Shown here: piece by piece, positions 46,880 through 57,101 of the stretch
Numbering within the stretch: position 1 is the first letter of the stretch
Layout of the letters: each line of letters begins with the position of its first letter
Source: Mytilus californianus
Taxonomy: Eukaryota; Mollusca; Bivalvia; Mytilida; Mytilidae
Direction of reading: 5' to 3'
DNA length: 64,000 nt
NCBI RefSeq assembly: GCF_021869535.1
Contig: NW_026262734.1
Span: 73,160,339-73,224,338 of the forward strand
The notes under the pieces: model-generated
The model's input: the letters and a program-made list of their open reading frames with translations, nothing else
The model's database searches: none
Told to the model about the DNA's origin: nothing
Position numbers and translations under genes: made by a program

Positions 46880-48355
46880 CCTAAATTGAGGTAAATTATG
46901 TGGCCTTCCAATAACCGTTTCGATTCCTAACATCACTGAAGAGACATTAATTGTCGAAATCCGGATATGGTGTACAAAAAATCTTTGCACCTTTGTTTGC
47001 GGAATACCATCTTTGCCGCAAGTTTATTGTTTTCTGTTTGGTATTAAATTTATAGTTAAGATCCATTTATTACACCTTGTGATCCGTTTATTTGGCAATC
47101 GACAATGGCAGTCAGCAGGATTTAAGAACATTTGTTGTTCGACCTGTTAGTCAAATGCGTTTTGTTAAAATATACCTTTTCACTTTTTTGGTCTTTTGGA
47201 AAATGTTGTTTGTGCTGTATTTAGACCCCTCTAACAAGAAATTTGTTTTGCATGCACACGTATAAAATTGCGGTTTTTATCCAACGCAATCATAGGTTTG
47301 AACGTTGTTTTCAATTTAGACTTGTTTATATTTTTTTCGTTTGGGCTTGTATTATATTTGCCTTCGGGTTTATATGATCCGTACATCCTATTTTGACTCC
47401 TCAAAATTCAAGAGTCTATCCTAAATTGAGGTAAATTATGTGGCCTTCCAATAACCGTTTCGATTCCTAACATCACTGAAGAGACATTAATTGTCGAAAT
47501 CCGGATATGGTGTACAAAAAACCTTTGCACCTTTGTTTGCGGTATACCATCTTTGCCGCAAGTTTATTGTTTTCTGTTTGGTATTAAATTTATAGTTAAG
47601 ATCCATTTATTACACCTTGTGATCCGTTTATATGGCAATCGACAATGGCAGTCAGCAGGATTTAAGAACATTTGTTGTTCGACCTGTTAGTCAAATGCGT
47701 TTTGTTAAAATATACCTTTTCACTTTTTTGGTCTTTTGGAAAATGTTGTTTGTGCTGTATTTAGACCCCTCTAACAAGAAATTTGTTTTGCATGCACACG
47801 TATAAAATTGCGGTTTTTATCCAACGCAATCATAGGTTTGAACGTTGTTTTCAATTTAGACTTGTTTATATTTTTTTCGTTTGGGCTTGTATTATATTTG
47901 CCTTCGGGTTTATATGATCCGTACATCCTATTTTGACTCCTCAAAATTCAAGAGTCTATCCTAAATTGAGGTAAATTATGTGGCCTTCCAATAACCGTTT
48001 CGATTCCTAACATCACTGAAGAGACATTAATTGTCGAAATCCGGATATGGTGTACAAAAAACCTTTGCACCTTTGTTTGCGGTATACCATCTTTGCCGCA
48101 AGTTTATTGTTTTCTGTTTGGTATTAAATTTATGGTTAAGATCCATTTATTACACCTTGTGATCCGTTTATTTGGCAATCGCCAATGGCAGTCAGCAGGA
48201 TTTAAGAACATTTGTTGTTCGACCTGTTAGTCAAATGCGTTTTGTTAAAATATACCTTTTCACTTTTTGGGTCTTTTGGAAAATGTTGTTTGTGCTGTAT
48301 TTAGACCCTTCTACCAAGAAATTTGTTTTGCATGCACACGTATAAAAATTGCGGT
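46880..48355 (+). repeat. 540-bp tandem repeat, 2.7 copies
   Basis: Units start with CCTAAATTGAGGTAAATTAT at 46880, 47420 and 47960, exactly 540 bp apart. Copies differ by a handful of substitutions. The third unit stops at about 48355 in the block GCACACGTATAAAAATTGCG. No ORF spans a unit. The near identity suggests recent duplication. Confidence 0.9.
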
Positions 48356-48838
48356 AACCTATGATTGCGTTGGATAAAAACCGCAATTTTTATACGTGTG
48401 CATGCAAAACAAATTTCTTGGTAGAGGGGTCTAAATACAGCACAAACAACATTTTCCAAAAGACCAAATGAGTGAAAAAATATATTTTAACAAAACGCAT
48501 TTGACTAGCAGGTCGAACAACTGATGTTCTTAAACCCTGCTGACTGCCATTGGCGATTGCCAAATAAACGGATCACAAGATGTAACAAAACAGATCTTAT
48601 TATTAAATTATTACCAAACAGAAAACAATAAACTTGCGGAAATGATGGTATACCGCAAACATGAGGTGCAAAAATTTGTACACCATATCCGGATTTCGAC
48701 AATTAATGTCTCTTCAGTGATGTTAGGAATCGAAACGGTATTTGGAAGGCCATATAATTTACCTCAATTTAGGATAGACTCTTGAATTTTGAAAGAGTCA
48801 AAATAGGATGAACGGATCATATAAAACCGAAGGCAATA
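48356..48838 (-). repeat. Inverted copy of the 540-bp unit
   Basis: From AACCTATGATTGCGTTGGAT to CCTCAATTTAGGATAGACTC and slightly beyond, this is the reverse complement of the 540-bp unit, more diverged than the direct copies. The junction with the third direct copy forms a palindrome centred near 48355. Confidence 0.85.
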
Positions 48839-49068
48839 TATCTGTTATAGAGTCGTCACTGGTTCAGACGTACTTATATATATATAACTAGCTTCATCGA
48901 GCGTGCATCTATCCAGGTGAAATCGGATGCAGATAAGAAACTTTTGAATTTTTGCTGCCTTCTAAATAATTCAAAGTTTGGATGAAGTTCAAGATTATTT
49001 ATTTAATTAGTTAGCCACGCCCATTGGCCAATATTACAGAGATATAAAGGACGATGCTATATAATTAA

Positions 49069-49690
49069 TTATTCTTTATCTTTCCTGTATCTTTTCTCGT
49101 CTTTTTCATTAAGCCAAGCAGGTTCTAAAGTATGGAGCTGGTGGATCCAAAAGTTTTCTCTTCTCCTTCTCGCCATGGTGTCCCACTCAGTGTTCACTTC
49201 TATAATTTGAAAAGTAACATTATCAAAAGGATGTTTCTTTGAGCGAAGATGTCTTGTGAGGGGACAGTTTTTGTCGGTTTTGTACCATGATCGATGGTTA
49301 TTTAGCCGAATATTAAATTTGTCCATTGTTTCTCCCATGTACTGAATGCCACAGGTGTTACATGTTAATGCATAAATTGAGTTCTCCGTTTTGCAGTTGG
49401 TGACTGGTGGTGAGGAAAATACTTTTTTTTCAAATTGGAGTCATTTTCTATAATTTTCCAATGCTTTCGAACAATGGACGACAAATTTTTAAAAAATCAG
49501 GATGGTAAGTGAGTACAAGAGGTGTTCTGTTGACTCCTTTATTCTTATCCTTGTACTCAAGAAGTTCTTGGCGGTTAGTTCTGTTTGCTTTTTCGAAAGT
49601 TGTATCAATACTGTTGTTATTGTATCCTCGAACAACTAGATGTTTACGTAGTTGTCCAAGTCTTAGCAGATTGCTTATTTTCAGTTGAGC
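49069..49690 (-). pseudogene. Penelope-like element C-terminal relic with GIY-YIG domain
   Basis: The minus strand reads RLGQLRKHLVVRGYNNNSID, FEKANRTNRQELLEYKDKNK and RTPLVLTYHPDFLKICRPLF, which is the RT C-terminal and connector region. After a frameshift near 49445 come TAKTENSIYALTCNTCGIQY-like text (IYALTC, CGIQYMGET), RLNNHRSWYKTDKNCPLTRH, FQIIEVN, the helix RRRRENFWIHQLHTLEP, and a stop at 49069. IYALTC...CGIQYMGET is the opening of a GIY-YIG nuclease and ENFWIHQLxTL its conserved helix. The RT palm is missing. Confidence 0.75.
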
Positions 49691-49709
49691 ATATACTCTT
49701 GATTATGCC

Positions 49710-51260
49710 TGACTGAAAGGGATGGTTGTTCGTCTGCAATACTTGGAAAGCGTAAACTGTTTTCTATATGCTGATAATGTTATGTTATTTTTAACAACAT
49801 GGATGGATTAACATACTGTTTAGAAAAATTGGGAAAATATTGTAGTAGCATGGTGCATTCGGGATAATTTGGAGAAGACAAAAATAATTGTTTTCAATTA
49901 AAGTGGAAAGTTAATTGATTGTAAATTTTATTTCGATGGCAGGTTGATTGAAAATGTACAGTGTTATAAATACCTTGGTGTTTGTTTTTTCAGCATCTGG
50001 TACGTTCAAGACTGCTCATAATGATTTATATCAAAAGGCTCTAAAAGCTTTTTTTTTAACAAGTGTTTTGGTATAGTATCATGCTAAAAATTGATACAAA
50101 TCTTCATATTTTTATCACACAATTAAGCGTATTTTACTATATGGTTCCGAAATTTGGGGCACTTGGAATTTTAAATAAAAAAATATTAATTCGCATGGTC
50201 TAGAGCAAAAGTAAAGTCCTTGTGAAAATTTATGCCTAAAATTCTATGAGTATTATATTATACTTGGAGTTCATAGTAAAGCAAACAATTTAGCAATTTA
50301 CGTGGAACTTGGTCGTATTAATCAGTTGATAAGAATTTACATATTGGTTTTATTTTTTCAGCTATTAAATTTTTCTGTAGAATCAAAGCCATGATTGAGT
50401 GCCGTTTCTTAAGTCAAACTCGTACAAATAGCATGTATATGCATCAAATGGTATACAATTGAAACATATACGTACGGTGACCTATAGTTGTTAATTTCTG
50501 TGTCATTTGGTCTCTTGTGGAGAGTTGTCTCATTGGCAATCATACCACATCCTCTTATTTTTATATGGTATTCTTCTATTGTTTTTAATGCAAAACTGCT
50601 GAATGTAGATATTTATAATCCAATGCTAATGAAATTATAGATGTTTTAATTAAGAGGTATATGCAATTTTGGAAAGATGATCTTTTACAGAACGCTACAG
50701 TGAAAAGGTTAAATCACGAACTTATTTCAAATTCAACATGTTTAATGATATTTCCAAAACAGAGACGTATCTAAATGTTGTAAAGAATTTTGAAACTAGA
50801 AAGCACCTCACACAAATGAGAGTTACTGCTCATAAAACAGCTATTGAGCAGGGTCGTTATAGAAAGATTGACAAAGATAAAAGAATTATAAATTTTGTTC
50901 TTTAGATTCAATTGAAGATGAAATTCATTTTACGATTGAATGTCCAGCATTAAAACAGCAACGACAAGTTATGTTAAATTCTGCTTTAAGAATATGTAAT
51001 AATTTCAAAAGTATAAATACAGAAAACAGATTTATTTGGCTTCTTGTGAACATGAAGAAATATGCAACACTGTGGATTTGTTATAAATGTTTTACAATCA
51101 GGAAACAACTGCTATAGTTAAGTCCATATTATCATAAGCATTTTCATTATTGTTTCTTTACTAATGTCTATTTGAAATCATTATATGTAACATGCCCTTT
51201 ATGGCCCGATAATTGGTTTGATAAAGTATTCGTCTTCGTATATTTCAATTTGCATGTTCT
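49710..51260 (+). pseudogene. LINE ORF2 RT-to-3'-end relic
   Basis: LKSVNCFLYADNVMLF is a decayed FADD/YADD box, then NLEKTKIIVFN, FYFDGRLIENVQCYKYLGVC, FSASGTFKTAHNDLYQKALK, ILLYGSEIWG and LGVHSKANNLAIYVELGR. After a short inserted repeat the text continues to IEDEIHFTIECPALKQQR and a 3' end with ATGCCCTTTATGGCCCGATA. The motif order is that of a jockey/CR1-like ORF2. Frameshifts and stops are frequent. Confidence 0.75.
50465..50565 (+). repeat. Tail family A terminal fragment inside a LINE
   Basis: GGTGACCTATAGTTGTTAAT, then a TCATTTGGTCTCTTGTGGAG block, then GTTGTCTCATTGGCAATCAT. It interrupts the LINE relic and so inserted later. Confidence 0.65.
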
Positions 51261-51384
51261 CTCTTCCCTGGATATTTTTTTTTGTATCTTTCCATTTCAA
51301 TATTGAGACAAAAAGTCGCCGACTCTAGAATTTGGTTAGTATATATTGGAATACATATATAGTTAGTTTTCTCAATTGAATTGT

Positions 51385-51525
51385 TTCAAATTTATCATGT
51401 CGGGTATGGGTTTTTCCTCATTGTTGAAGGTCGTACGGTTGCCTATAATTTCTTACATCCATTTCATTTGAACTTTGGTTGATAGTTGTCTTATTGGCAA
51501 TCACGCCACATCTCCTTATTTTCAA
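51385..51525 (+). repeat. Tail family A terminal fragment
   Basis: CATGTCGGGTATGGGTTTTT, CATTGTTGAAGGTCGTACGG, and GTTGTCTTATTGGCAATCAC with CACATCTCCTTATT. Confidence 0.65.
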
Positions 51526-51529
51526 ATAT

Positions 51530-52262
51530 AGTATAGTATAGTATATATATAATTTAAATCTGACTCTCATTTAATAGAACGAGAGGAAATGATTCAAAGT
51601 ATATTAAAATCATAAAACCATAACTTTCAATATTTAGCTACTAAAACTAACTAATTTGGATATTGAATAATGAAGATCCCACTATACTATTTGCATTTTA
51701 TAAATAAATAAAAGATATTAATAATTAAAATAAAACATGCAGGTCATCTGCAAAACCTGATACACATTTAATTCTATAATACGAGTTTGGTACTCTGCTA
51801 AGCATGACCTGAGCATAGGAAGAATTGAATATTCTGTGGCACCGTCCCTTGGTGATCTTTGGTGATTTGACATAGATTCCATGATCCTATATTATTTTTT
51901 TTTGTTAGTTTGACTGGTCTGTCAAGCATCGAGTCTGCTTACTGCATATGAGTCATAATATATATTATTCAATGTGATTTTTTTATTTATCTGCACATGT
52001 TGAGATATCTCCACAAGACACACAGTTAACTTATTATGCCTTTTGTTTCTTTAACAGTCAAAATACACTTACCTGGTGCACTTGGGTCAATGTCAACATA
52101 ATATTAATTGAATTATAATATGTTTTTTTTCATCACATGTCTATTGTCTAAATTGCTTATATTATTATTCTGCAAATGTTTAAAATGATATTGTTAGTTG
52201 ATATGTGCCCTCCTGGGGCCCTAAATTTGGTGAATGAAATATTCTATTCTATTATACGGTCC
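51530..52262. other. Unassigned; possible LINE 3' end at right
   Basis: 52190-52255 (TGTGCCCTCCTGGGGCCCTA and a repeated TTCTATTC end) resembles the 3' tail of a LINE. The rest is unassigned AT-rich DNA. Confidence 0.35.
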
Positions 52263-52264
52263 TT

Positions 52265-52412
52265 TGCTTTTGCGCCTAATTAATACATTTCATTTGCGCC
52301 AAAATAATACATTTCATTTGCGCCAAAATAATACATTTCATTTGCGCCGAAATAATACATTTCATTTGCGCCAAAATAATATTCATTTGCGCCAAAATAA
52401 TACATTTCATTT
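52265..52412. repeat. 24-bp minisatellite, about 6 copies
   Basis: The unit is CATTTGCGCCAAAATAATAC plus ATTT. The resulting 86-aa ORF (repeating NNTFHLRQ) is an artefact. A single GTACATTTGCGCCAATAATA copy also lies just outside the other end of the neighbouring foldback element (56890). Confidence 0.85.
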
Positions 52413-53330
52413 GTACGGGCCCATAGGGGACCTACAAAAAAAAAAATTATATCGTTATCTCAATATATATATATCGTTATTTCGATATAATTAAATCGTT
52501 ATCTCGATATATTTATATCGTTATCTCGATATTTATATCGTTATCTCCATATATTTATTTCGTTATCTCGATATAATTATATCGTTATCTCGATATAATT
52601 ATATCGTTATCTCGATATTTATATCGTTATATCAATATATTTATTTCGTTATCTCGATATAATTATATTGTTATCTCCATATATTTATTTCGTTATCTCG
52701 ATATAATTATATCGTTATCTCGATATTTATATCGTTATAACGATATAATTATATAGTTTAGGTGGGGTTATGGCACCTTTTTGCAAATAACTCAAAAACT
52801 TATACAGATATCAAAATCTAGCAGAGAGTAAAATTGATCAGTACATTATGATCTGCCTCTGCCGAAATTTAAGTTCAGGTTGATCGGACAATTCGTTTCA
52901 GAGCTATGGCCCTTTATTTGCAATTTTTCTCAATTTTTTATAATTTTGACAATAGTTTGAAAAGCTAGAGCCTTTTTATTATTATTATTATTCCAAAATA
53001 TTTCCTGTTTAAAATTATCTTAGTCGTCAAGGTAACAGATTAAGGTTCCCGGTTTACAGAAATGCCATCTATACAGGGGCAAAAGAAAGCTAACAAAGTC
53101 CATTTTTACCTTTATTTAACATTAAGTTTTTTTAAAAATGTCTTAGGCCCGCTTGAACTAGTATATATATCTTTAATATACACGATGTCGTACTAAATGA
53201 GATGTAGTAAGAGAATTAATAAGACAACTAACTCTTTCCTGGGACAAATTGGCGTTATTGTAATAAAAAAAAATGTACACAGGAAAATATAAATATAATG
53301 GTTTTGTCGTTAGGAGTTACTGTAACTGTC

Positions 53331-53785
53331 GATTGATCCTCCAGTGGGTTAGCAAACGCTCCCCGATAGTTGTCCGACCTCGTGTATATTACAGATATAT
53401 ATACTATTTCAAGCGTGTCTGGGACATATATTGAAAATCGACAGTTCTACGCATTTTCGCGTCAGCTACAGATTGATACAAAACTTTAACGACATAACAT
53501 TTTTGCACCGGCAGTTCGATCGGCTTCCCTGGTCTGTCGCTTTCTTCTTTTCGTCCTGATTATGCATGAAATATTTGCGACTGAACGTTAAGCAAACATC
53601 AATCAATGTAAACAGAAATTGACATATCAAGCAAGCGGATCAAACTGCCAGCGCAAAAAAAATAAGCCTGTTTAACGTCTTTCAAGGTTTGGCATCTATC
53701 AGAAGCGCGCGAAATGAAGAATGTTCGATTAATCCCCTAGTGGTGTTAGCCGGCGCTGACCGATAGTTATCCGACCTTAATAAAT
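53331..53785. repeat. Direct-repeat pair about 395 bp apart
   Basis: At 53331 the text reads TCGATTGATCCTCCAGTGGG with GCTCCCCGATAGTTGTCCGA; at 53725 it reads TCGATTAATCCCCTAGTGGT with GCTGACCGATAGTTATCCGA. Between them is a GC-richer segment without an ORF. It may be a small duplicated element inside the foldback. Confidence 0.5.
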
Positions 53786-53905
53786 AGGTTCAAATTATGA
53801 GATGTTTCATTGCATAACTTTTTTATTATTACATGTAAAATGTCGGTTTATGGCTCGTTTTAATGAAAATGGAATATACCTTTGAAAATTTTAAGATGTG
53901 GATCT

Positions 53906-54415
53906 AGACAATTTAATTGAGGCCTGGAGCTAGCATGTCAGTAACTGCTAGTATTCTTTTGTAAGTTTATGTATCATTGTCATTTTGTTTAGTTTCTTTT
54001 GTTACCTATTCTGACACCGGACTCGGACTTCTTTTGAACTGTGTTTTACTGTGCGTATTGCTGTGTGTTTGTTTTTTCTACATTGGCTAAAGGTATAGGG
54101 GGAGGGTTGAGAACTCACAAAACATCGTTTAACCCCGCCGCATTTTTGCGCCTGTCCCACTTCAGGAGCCTCTGGCCTTTGCTAGTCTTGTGTGATTTTT
54201 AGTTTAAGTTTCTTTTATATATTTCGGAGTTTAGTATGACTTCCATTATCTCTGAACTAGTATAATTTTTTGTTTAGGGGCCAGCTGAAGCACTCCTCCG
54301 GGTGCGGGGTTTTCTCGCTGTATTGAAGACACATTGGTGGTCTTCAGTTGTTTTCTGCTCTTTGGTCGGGTTGTTGTCTCTTTGACACATTCCCCATTTC
54401 CATTCTCAATTTAAT
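53906..54415 (+). repeat. PLE 3' UTR (tail family C), 510-bp truncated copy
   Basis: Starts TTGAGGCCTGGAGCTAGCAT and ends CACATTCCCCATTTCCATTC, matching 32749-33252 over its whole length. It has no RT part. It lies inside the foldback element. Confidence 0.75.
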
Positions 54416-54630
54416 TATACATAAACAAAATACAACGAGAAAACGAAGACCATATTCTTGATTTGTCGAGTTACTGACCTTGTGTATATCATAAAATAAA
54501 AAAAATGTTCAAGCAAACCTGGGGCCTTTAGTTTTCAATAAACAAGCAAAAATATGCGAAAATCTGCAAATTTGGGTATTTTAAGAGAACAAAATCTGAA
54601 AGTTTTGCCCACAAGACTTTATTGTAGCTC

Positions 54631-55229
54631 TTAAGGTAGATCATAAGTATATATTTTTTGAGATAGAATTTTCTTATACTTTGCCAGAATGAAGATTTTA
54701 CTATGCTTTTTTCAAAATTATAATAAAAAGTATGGGTCACCGTGCTATTTTTCAAGCTATGAGTCGTTGAAAATTGCCTTAATTTGGTTAGATTGTTCAT
54801 GAAAAAGCACATTTGTGTGCATAAAAAAAATTCTATGAGATAGAATTTTGAAATAAATTGTGAGAAGATAGGTTTTATAATATGTTTTAAGAAAATAAAA
54901 AGAAAAAATGGTGTCACCGAACTTGTTTTCTTGCTACAAGTAAAAATTAAAAATTTCCCTATCAGTCTAGTATAATTTTTTTACTAAAAGAGTTATCTCT
55001 CCTTAAATGGCTCATTTGAGAAAAATGATTCTAAAAACCAAAAAAATGATATTTGTTTAAATATTTTGTATAATACAATAATTCACCAAGTTTTCTTTAT
55101 ATAAATAAACAGTCTAACCATTAAATTGCAAATCTGTCTCCAAATTTGCAGATTTAGACAAATAACTAGACCCATTTTGTACTGCGATTGTACAATCCAA
55201 GATGGCGGTATACCATGAATCTACCTTAA
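54631..55229. mobile_element. TTAA-flanked MITE, copy 1
   Basis: Left end TTAAGGTAGATCATAAG and right end GAATCTACCTTAA are inverted. The interior (AGATAGAATTTTCTTATACT, CACCGTGCTATTTTTCAAGC, a TTTGCAGATTTAGAC block, GATGGCGGTATACC) is shared with copy 2 at 61.0 kb. A TTAA at each outer edge fits the target preference of piggyBac-like transposons, although the element boundary and the duplication cannot be separated. The 129-aa minus ORF overlapping it is repeat-derived. Confidence 0.7.
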
Positions 55230-55321
55230 TGATCTGAACAATTTCCAATTTAAACTAAGGCTCTAGCTTTTAATCTAAAATTTGAATTGAATGGATTTGA
55301 TTTGATCGATAAAAACAAATT

Positions 55322-55728
55322 AGAAACAGTAATTTTGAAAATTTAGGCGAAATGTATTTCTTACTCTGAAAGAAGCATATAAATATATGCAGTGTTGTAT
55401 ATGTATATATATTTTAAAATATACGACGAGGAAAAGTAACATCCGGCCATCGAAAGCTTTATTATTGTAGAGCCTAGGTGGTCGAGTGGTCTAGCGCGTC
55501 GGGCATAGTGCAAGGCGATTTGGTGCCACGATATCTCAGGAGCATGAGTTCGAATCCCGGCGAGGGAAGAACAAAAATGTGCGAGAGGAAATTTACAGAC
55601 CTAACATTGTTGGGTTGATGTTTAGACGTATTTTAAAATATATATACATATACAACACTGCATATATTTATATACTTCTTTAAGAGTAAGAAATACATTT
55701 CGCCTAAATTTTCAAAATTACTGTTTCT
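55322..55728. repeat. Palindrome with a SINE in its loop
   Basis: The left arm 55322-55430 (AGAAACAGTAATTTTGAAAA, TTTAGGCGAAATGTATTTCT, ATATATGCAGTGTTGTATAT) is inverted at 55626-55728 (ATATACAACACTGCATATAT, AGAAATACATTTCGCCTAAA, ATTTTCAAAATTACTGTTTC). The central 195 bp are a tRNA-derived SINE and its flanks. Confidence 0.8.
55470..55628 (+). mobile_element. tRNA-derived SINE (Leu/Ser-like head)
   Basis: AGCCTAGGTGGTCGAGTGGT starts a tRNA-like head; the A box is TGGTCGAGTGG (55479-55489) and the B box is GAGTTCGAATCCC (55546-55558). A variable-arm-sized spacer fits a class II tRNA ancestor. The body GCGAGGGAAGAACAAAAATG and CCTAACATTGTTGGGTTGAT with the TTTAGACGTA end is shared with the array at 22.1-23.1 kb. 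Confidence 0.75.
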
Positions 55729-57101
55729 ATATTTCCATATCTACTACCAATGAAAGCCTTTATGTAATTATCATGCATTTATATTTTTTTGATATTGTAT
55801 GCGCTTATCATTTTGCATAGGGAACTATGTATTTCTTTTAAACTCAATGTTAAATAAAGGTTAAAGTGGACTTTGATAGCTTTCTATTGCTCCTGGATAG
55901 ATGTCATTTCTGTAAACAGGGAACCTCAGTCTCTTACCTAGAGGAGTAAGATAATTGTAAACAGGAAATACTTTGGAATATTGATGAAAAACTAAAAAAG
56001 GCTCTAGCTTTTACGACTTTCAAGATATTGTCAAAACTAAGATGAAGATTTGAAAAAATTGCAAATAAAGGCCCATAGCTCTTGAATAAGTTTTCCGATC
56101 AACCTAAACTTAAATTTTGGCAGATACAGATCATTATGTACTAATCAATTTTACCCTCTGCTAGAATTTTAATATATGTATAAGTTTTTGAGTTATTTGC
56201 AAAAAAGGGGCAATAACCCCACCCCACCTTAACTATATATCGAGATAAAGATTTAATTATATCGAGATAACGATATAATTATATAGAGATAACGAAATAA
56301 ATATATGGAGATAACGATAAAATTGTATCGATATAACAATATAAATATCGAAATAACGATATAAATATCGAGATAACGATATAATTATATCGAGATAACG
56401 AAATAAATATATGGAGATAACGATATGATAATATCGAGATAACGAAATAAATATATCGATATAACGATATAAAGATCGAGATAACGAGATAAATATATCG
56501 AGATAACGATTTAATTATATCGAAATAACGATATATATATATATATATATATATTGAGATAACGAAATAAATATATGGAGATAACGATATAATTATATCG
56601 AGATAACGAAATAAATATATCGATCTTACGATATAAATATCGAGATAACGAGATAAATATATCGAGATAACGATTTAATTATATCGAAATAACGATATAT
56701 ATATATATATTGAGATAACGATATAAATATATGGAGATAACGATATAATTATATCGAGAAAACGAAATAAATATATCGATATAACGATATAAATATATCG
56801 AGATAACGATTTAATTATATCGAAATAACGATATATATATTGAGATAACGATATAATATTATTTTTTTGTAGGTCCCCTCTGGGCTTCCGTACATTTGCG
56901 CCAATAATACGGGTAAATGGTATAAATAGTAGATATACATGTATATTGAAAAGATACTTTAAATACTAATGATACAACATAGTTTAGATAGAATCATATA
57001 ACATATTCATCATAAATCACATTCATCAAGAAACAAAATGAATACACTGATTAGGTTTTGTTTAATGCTGAAATTTTACTTTTTGCTGGTCTAAACCATG
57101 G

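Larger units (their letters stand above)
52410..56895. mobile_element. Foldback-like element with tandem-repeat inverted arms
   Basis: The left arm (about 52410-53131) and right arm (about 55838-56895) are inverted copies. Both have three zones. The outer edge carries a GTACGG motif next to GGGGACCTACAAAAAAA. Next is an array of AT-rich 17-20-bp words of the type ATATCGTTATCTCGATATA (52448-52757, and inverted 56231-56855). The inner zone contains GCAAATAACTCAAAAACTTA, a GGCCCTTTATTTGCAATTTT block and AACCTTTATTTAACATTGAG-like text. The right array is about twice as long as the left. The interior (53.1-55.8 kb) contains only other mobile elements and no recognised transposase. Long inverted ends made of short tandem repeats are the hallmark of foldback elements (FB in Drosophila, TU in sea urchin); the assignment is by architecture only. 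Confidence 0.65.

Noticed and set aside
52234..52494. 86-aa ORF with repeating NNTFHLRQ
   Set aside because: It is a translation of the 24-bp CATTTGCGCC minisatellite.
54528..54917. 129-aa minus ORF, similar to 61038-61316
   Set aside because: The similarity is explained by two copies of a TTAA-flanked MITE; stops and low-complexity composition argue against coding.
55470..55560. Functional tRNA gene (Leu/Ser type)
   Set aside because: A and B boxes are present, but the acceptor stem does not close and the body continues into a SINE shared with 22-23 kb.
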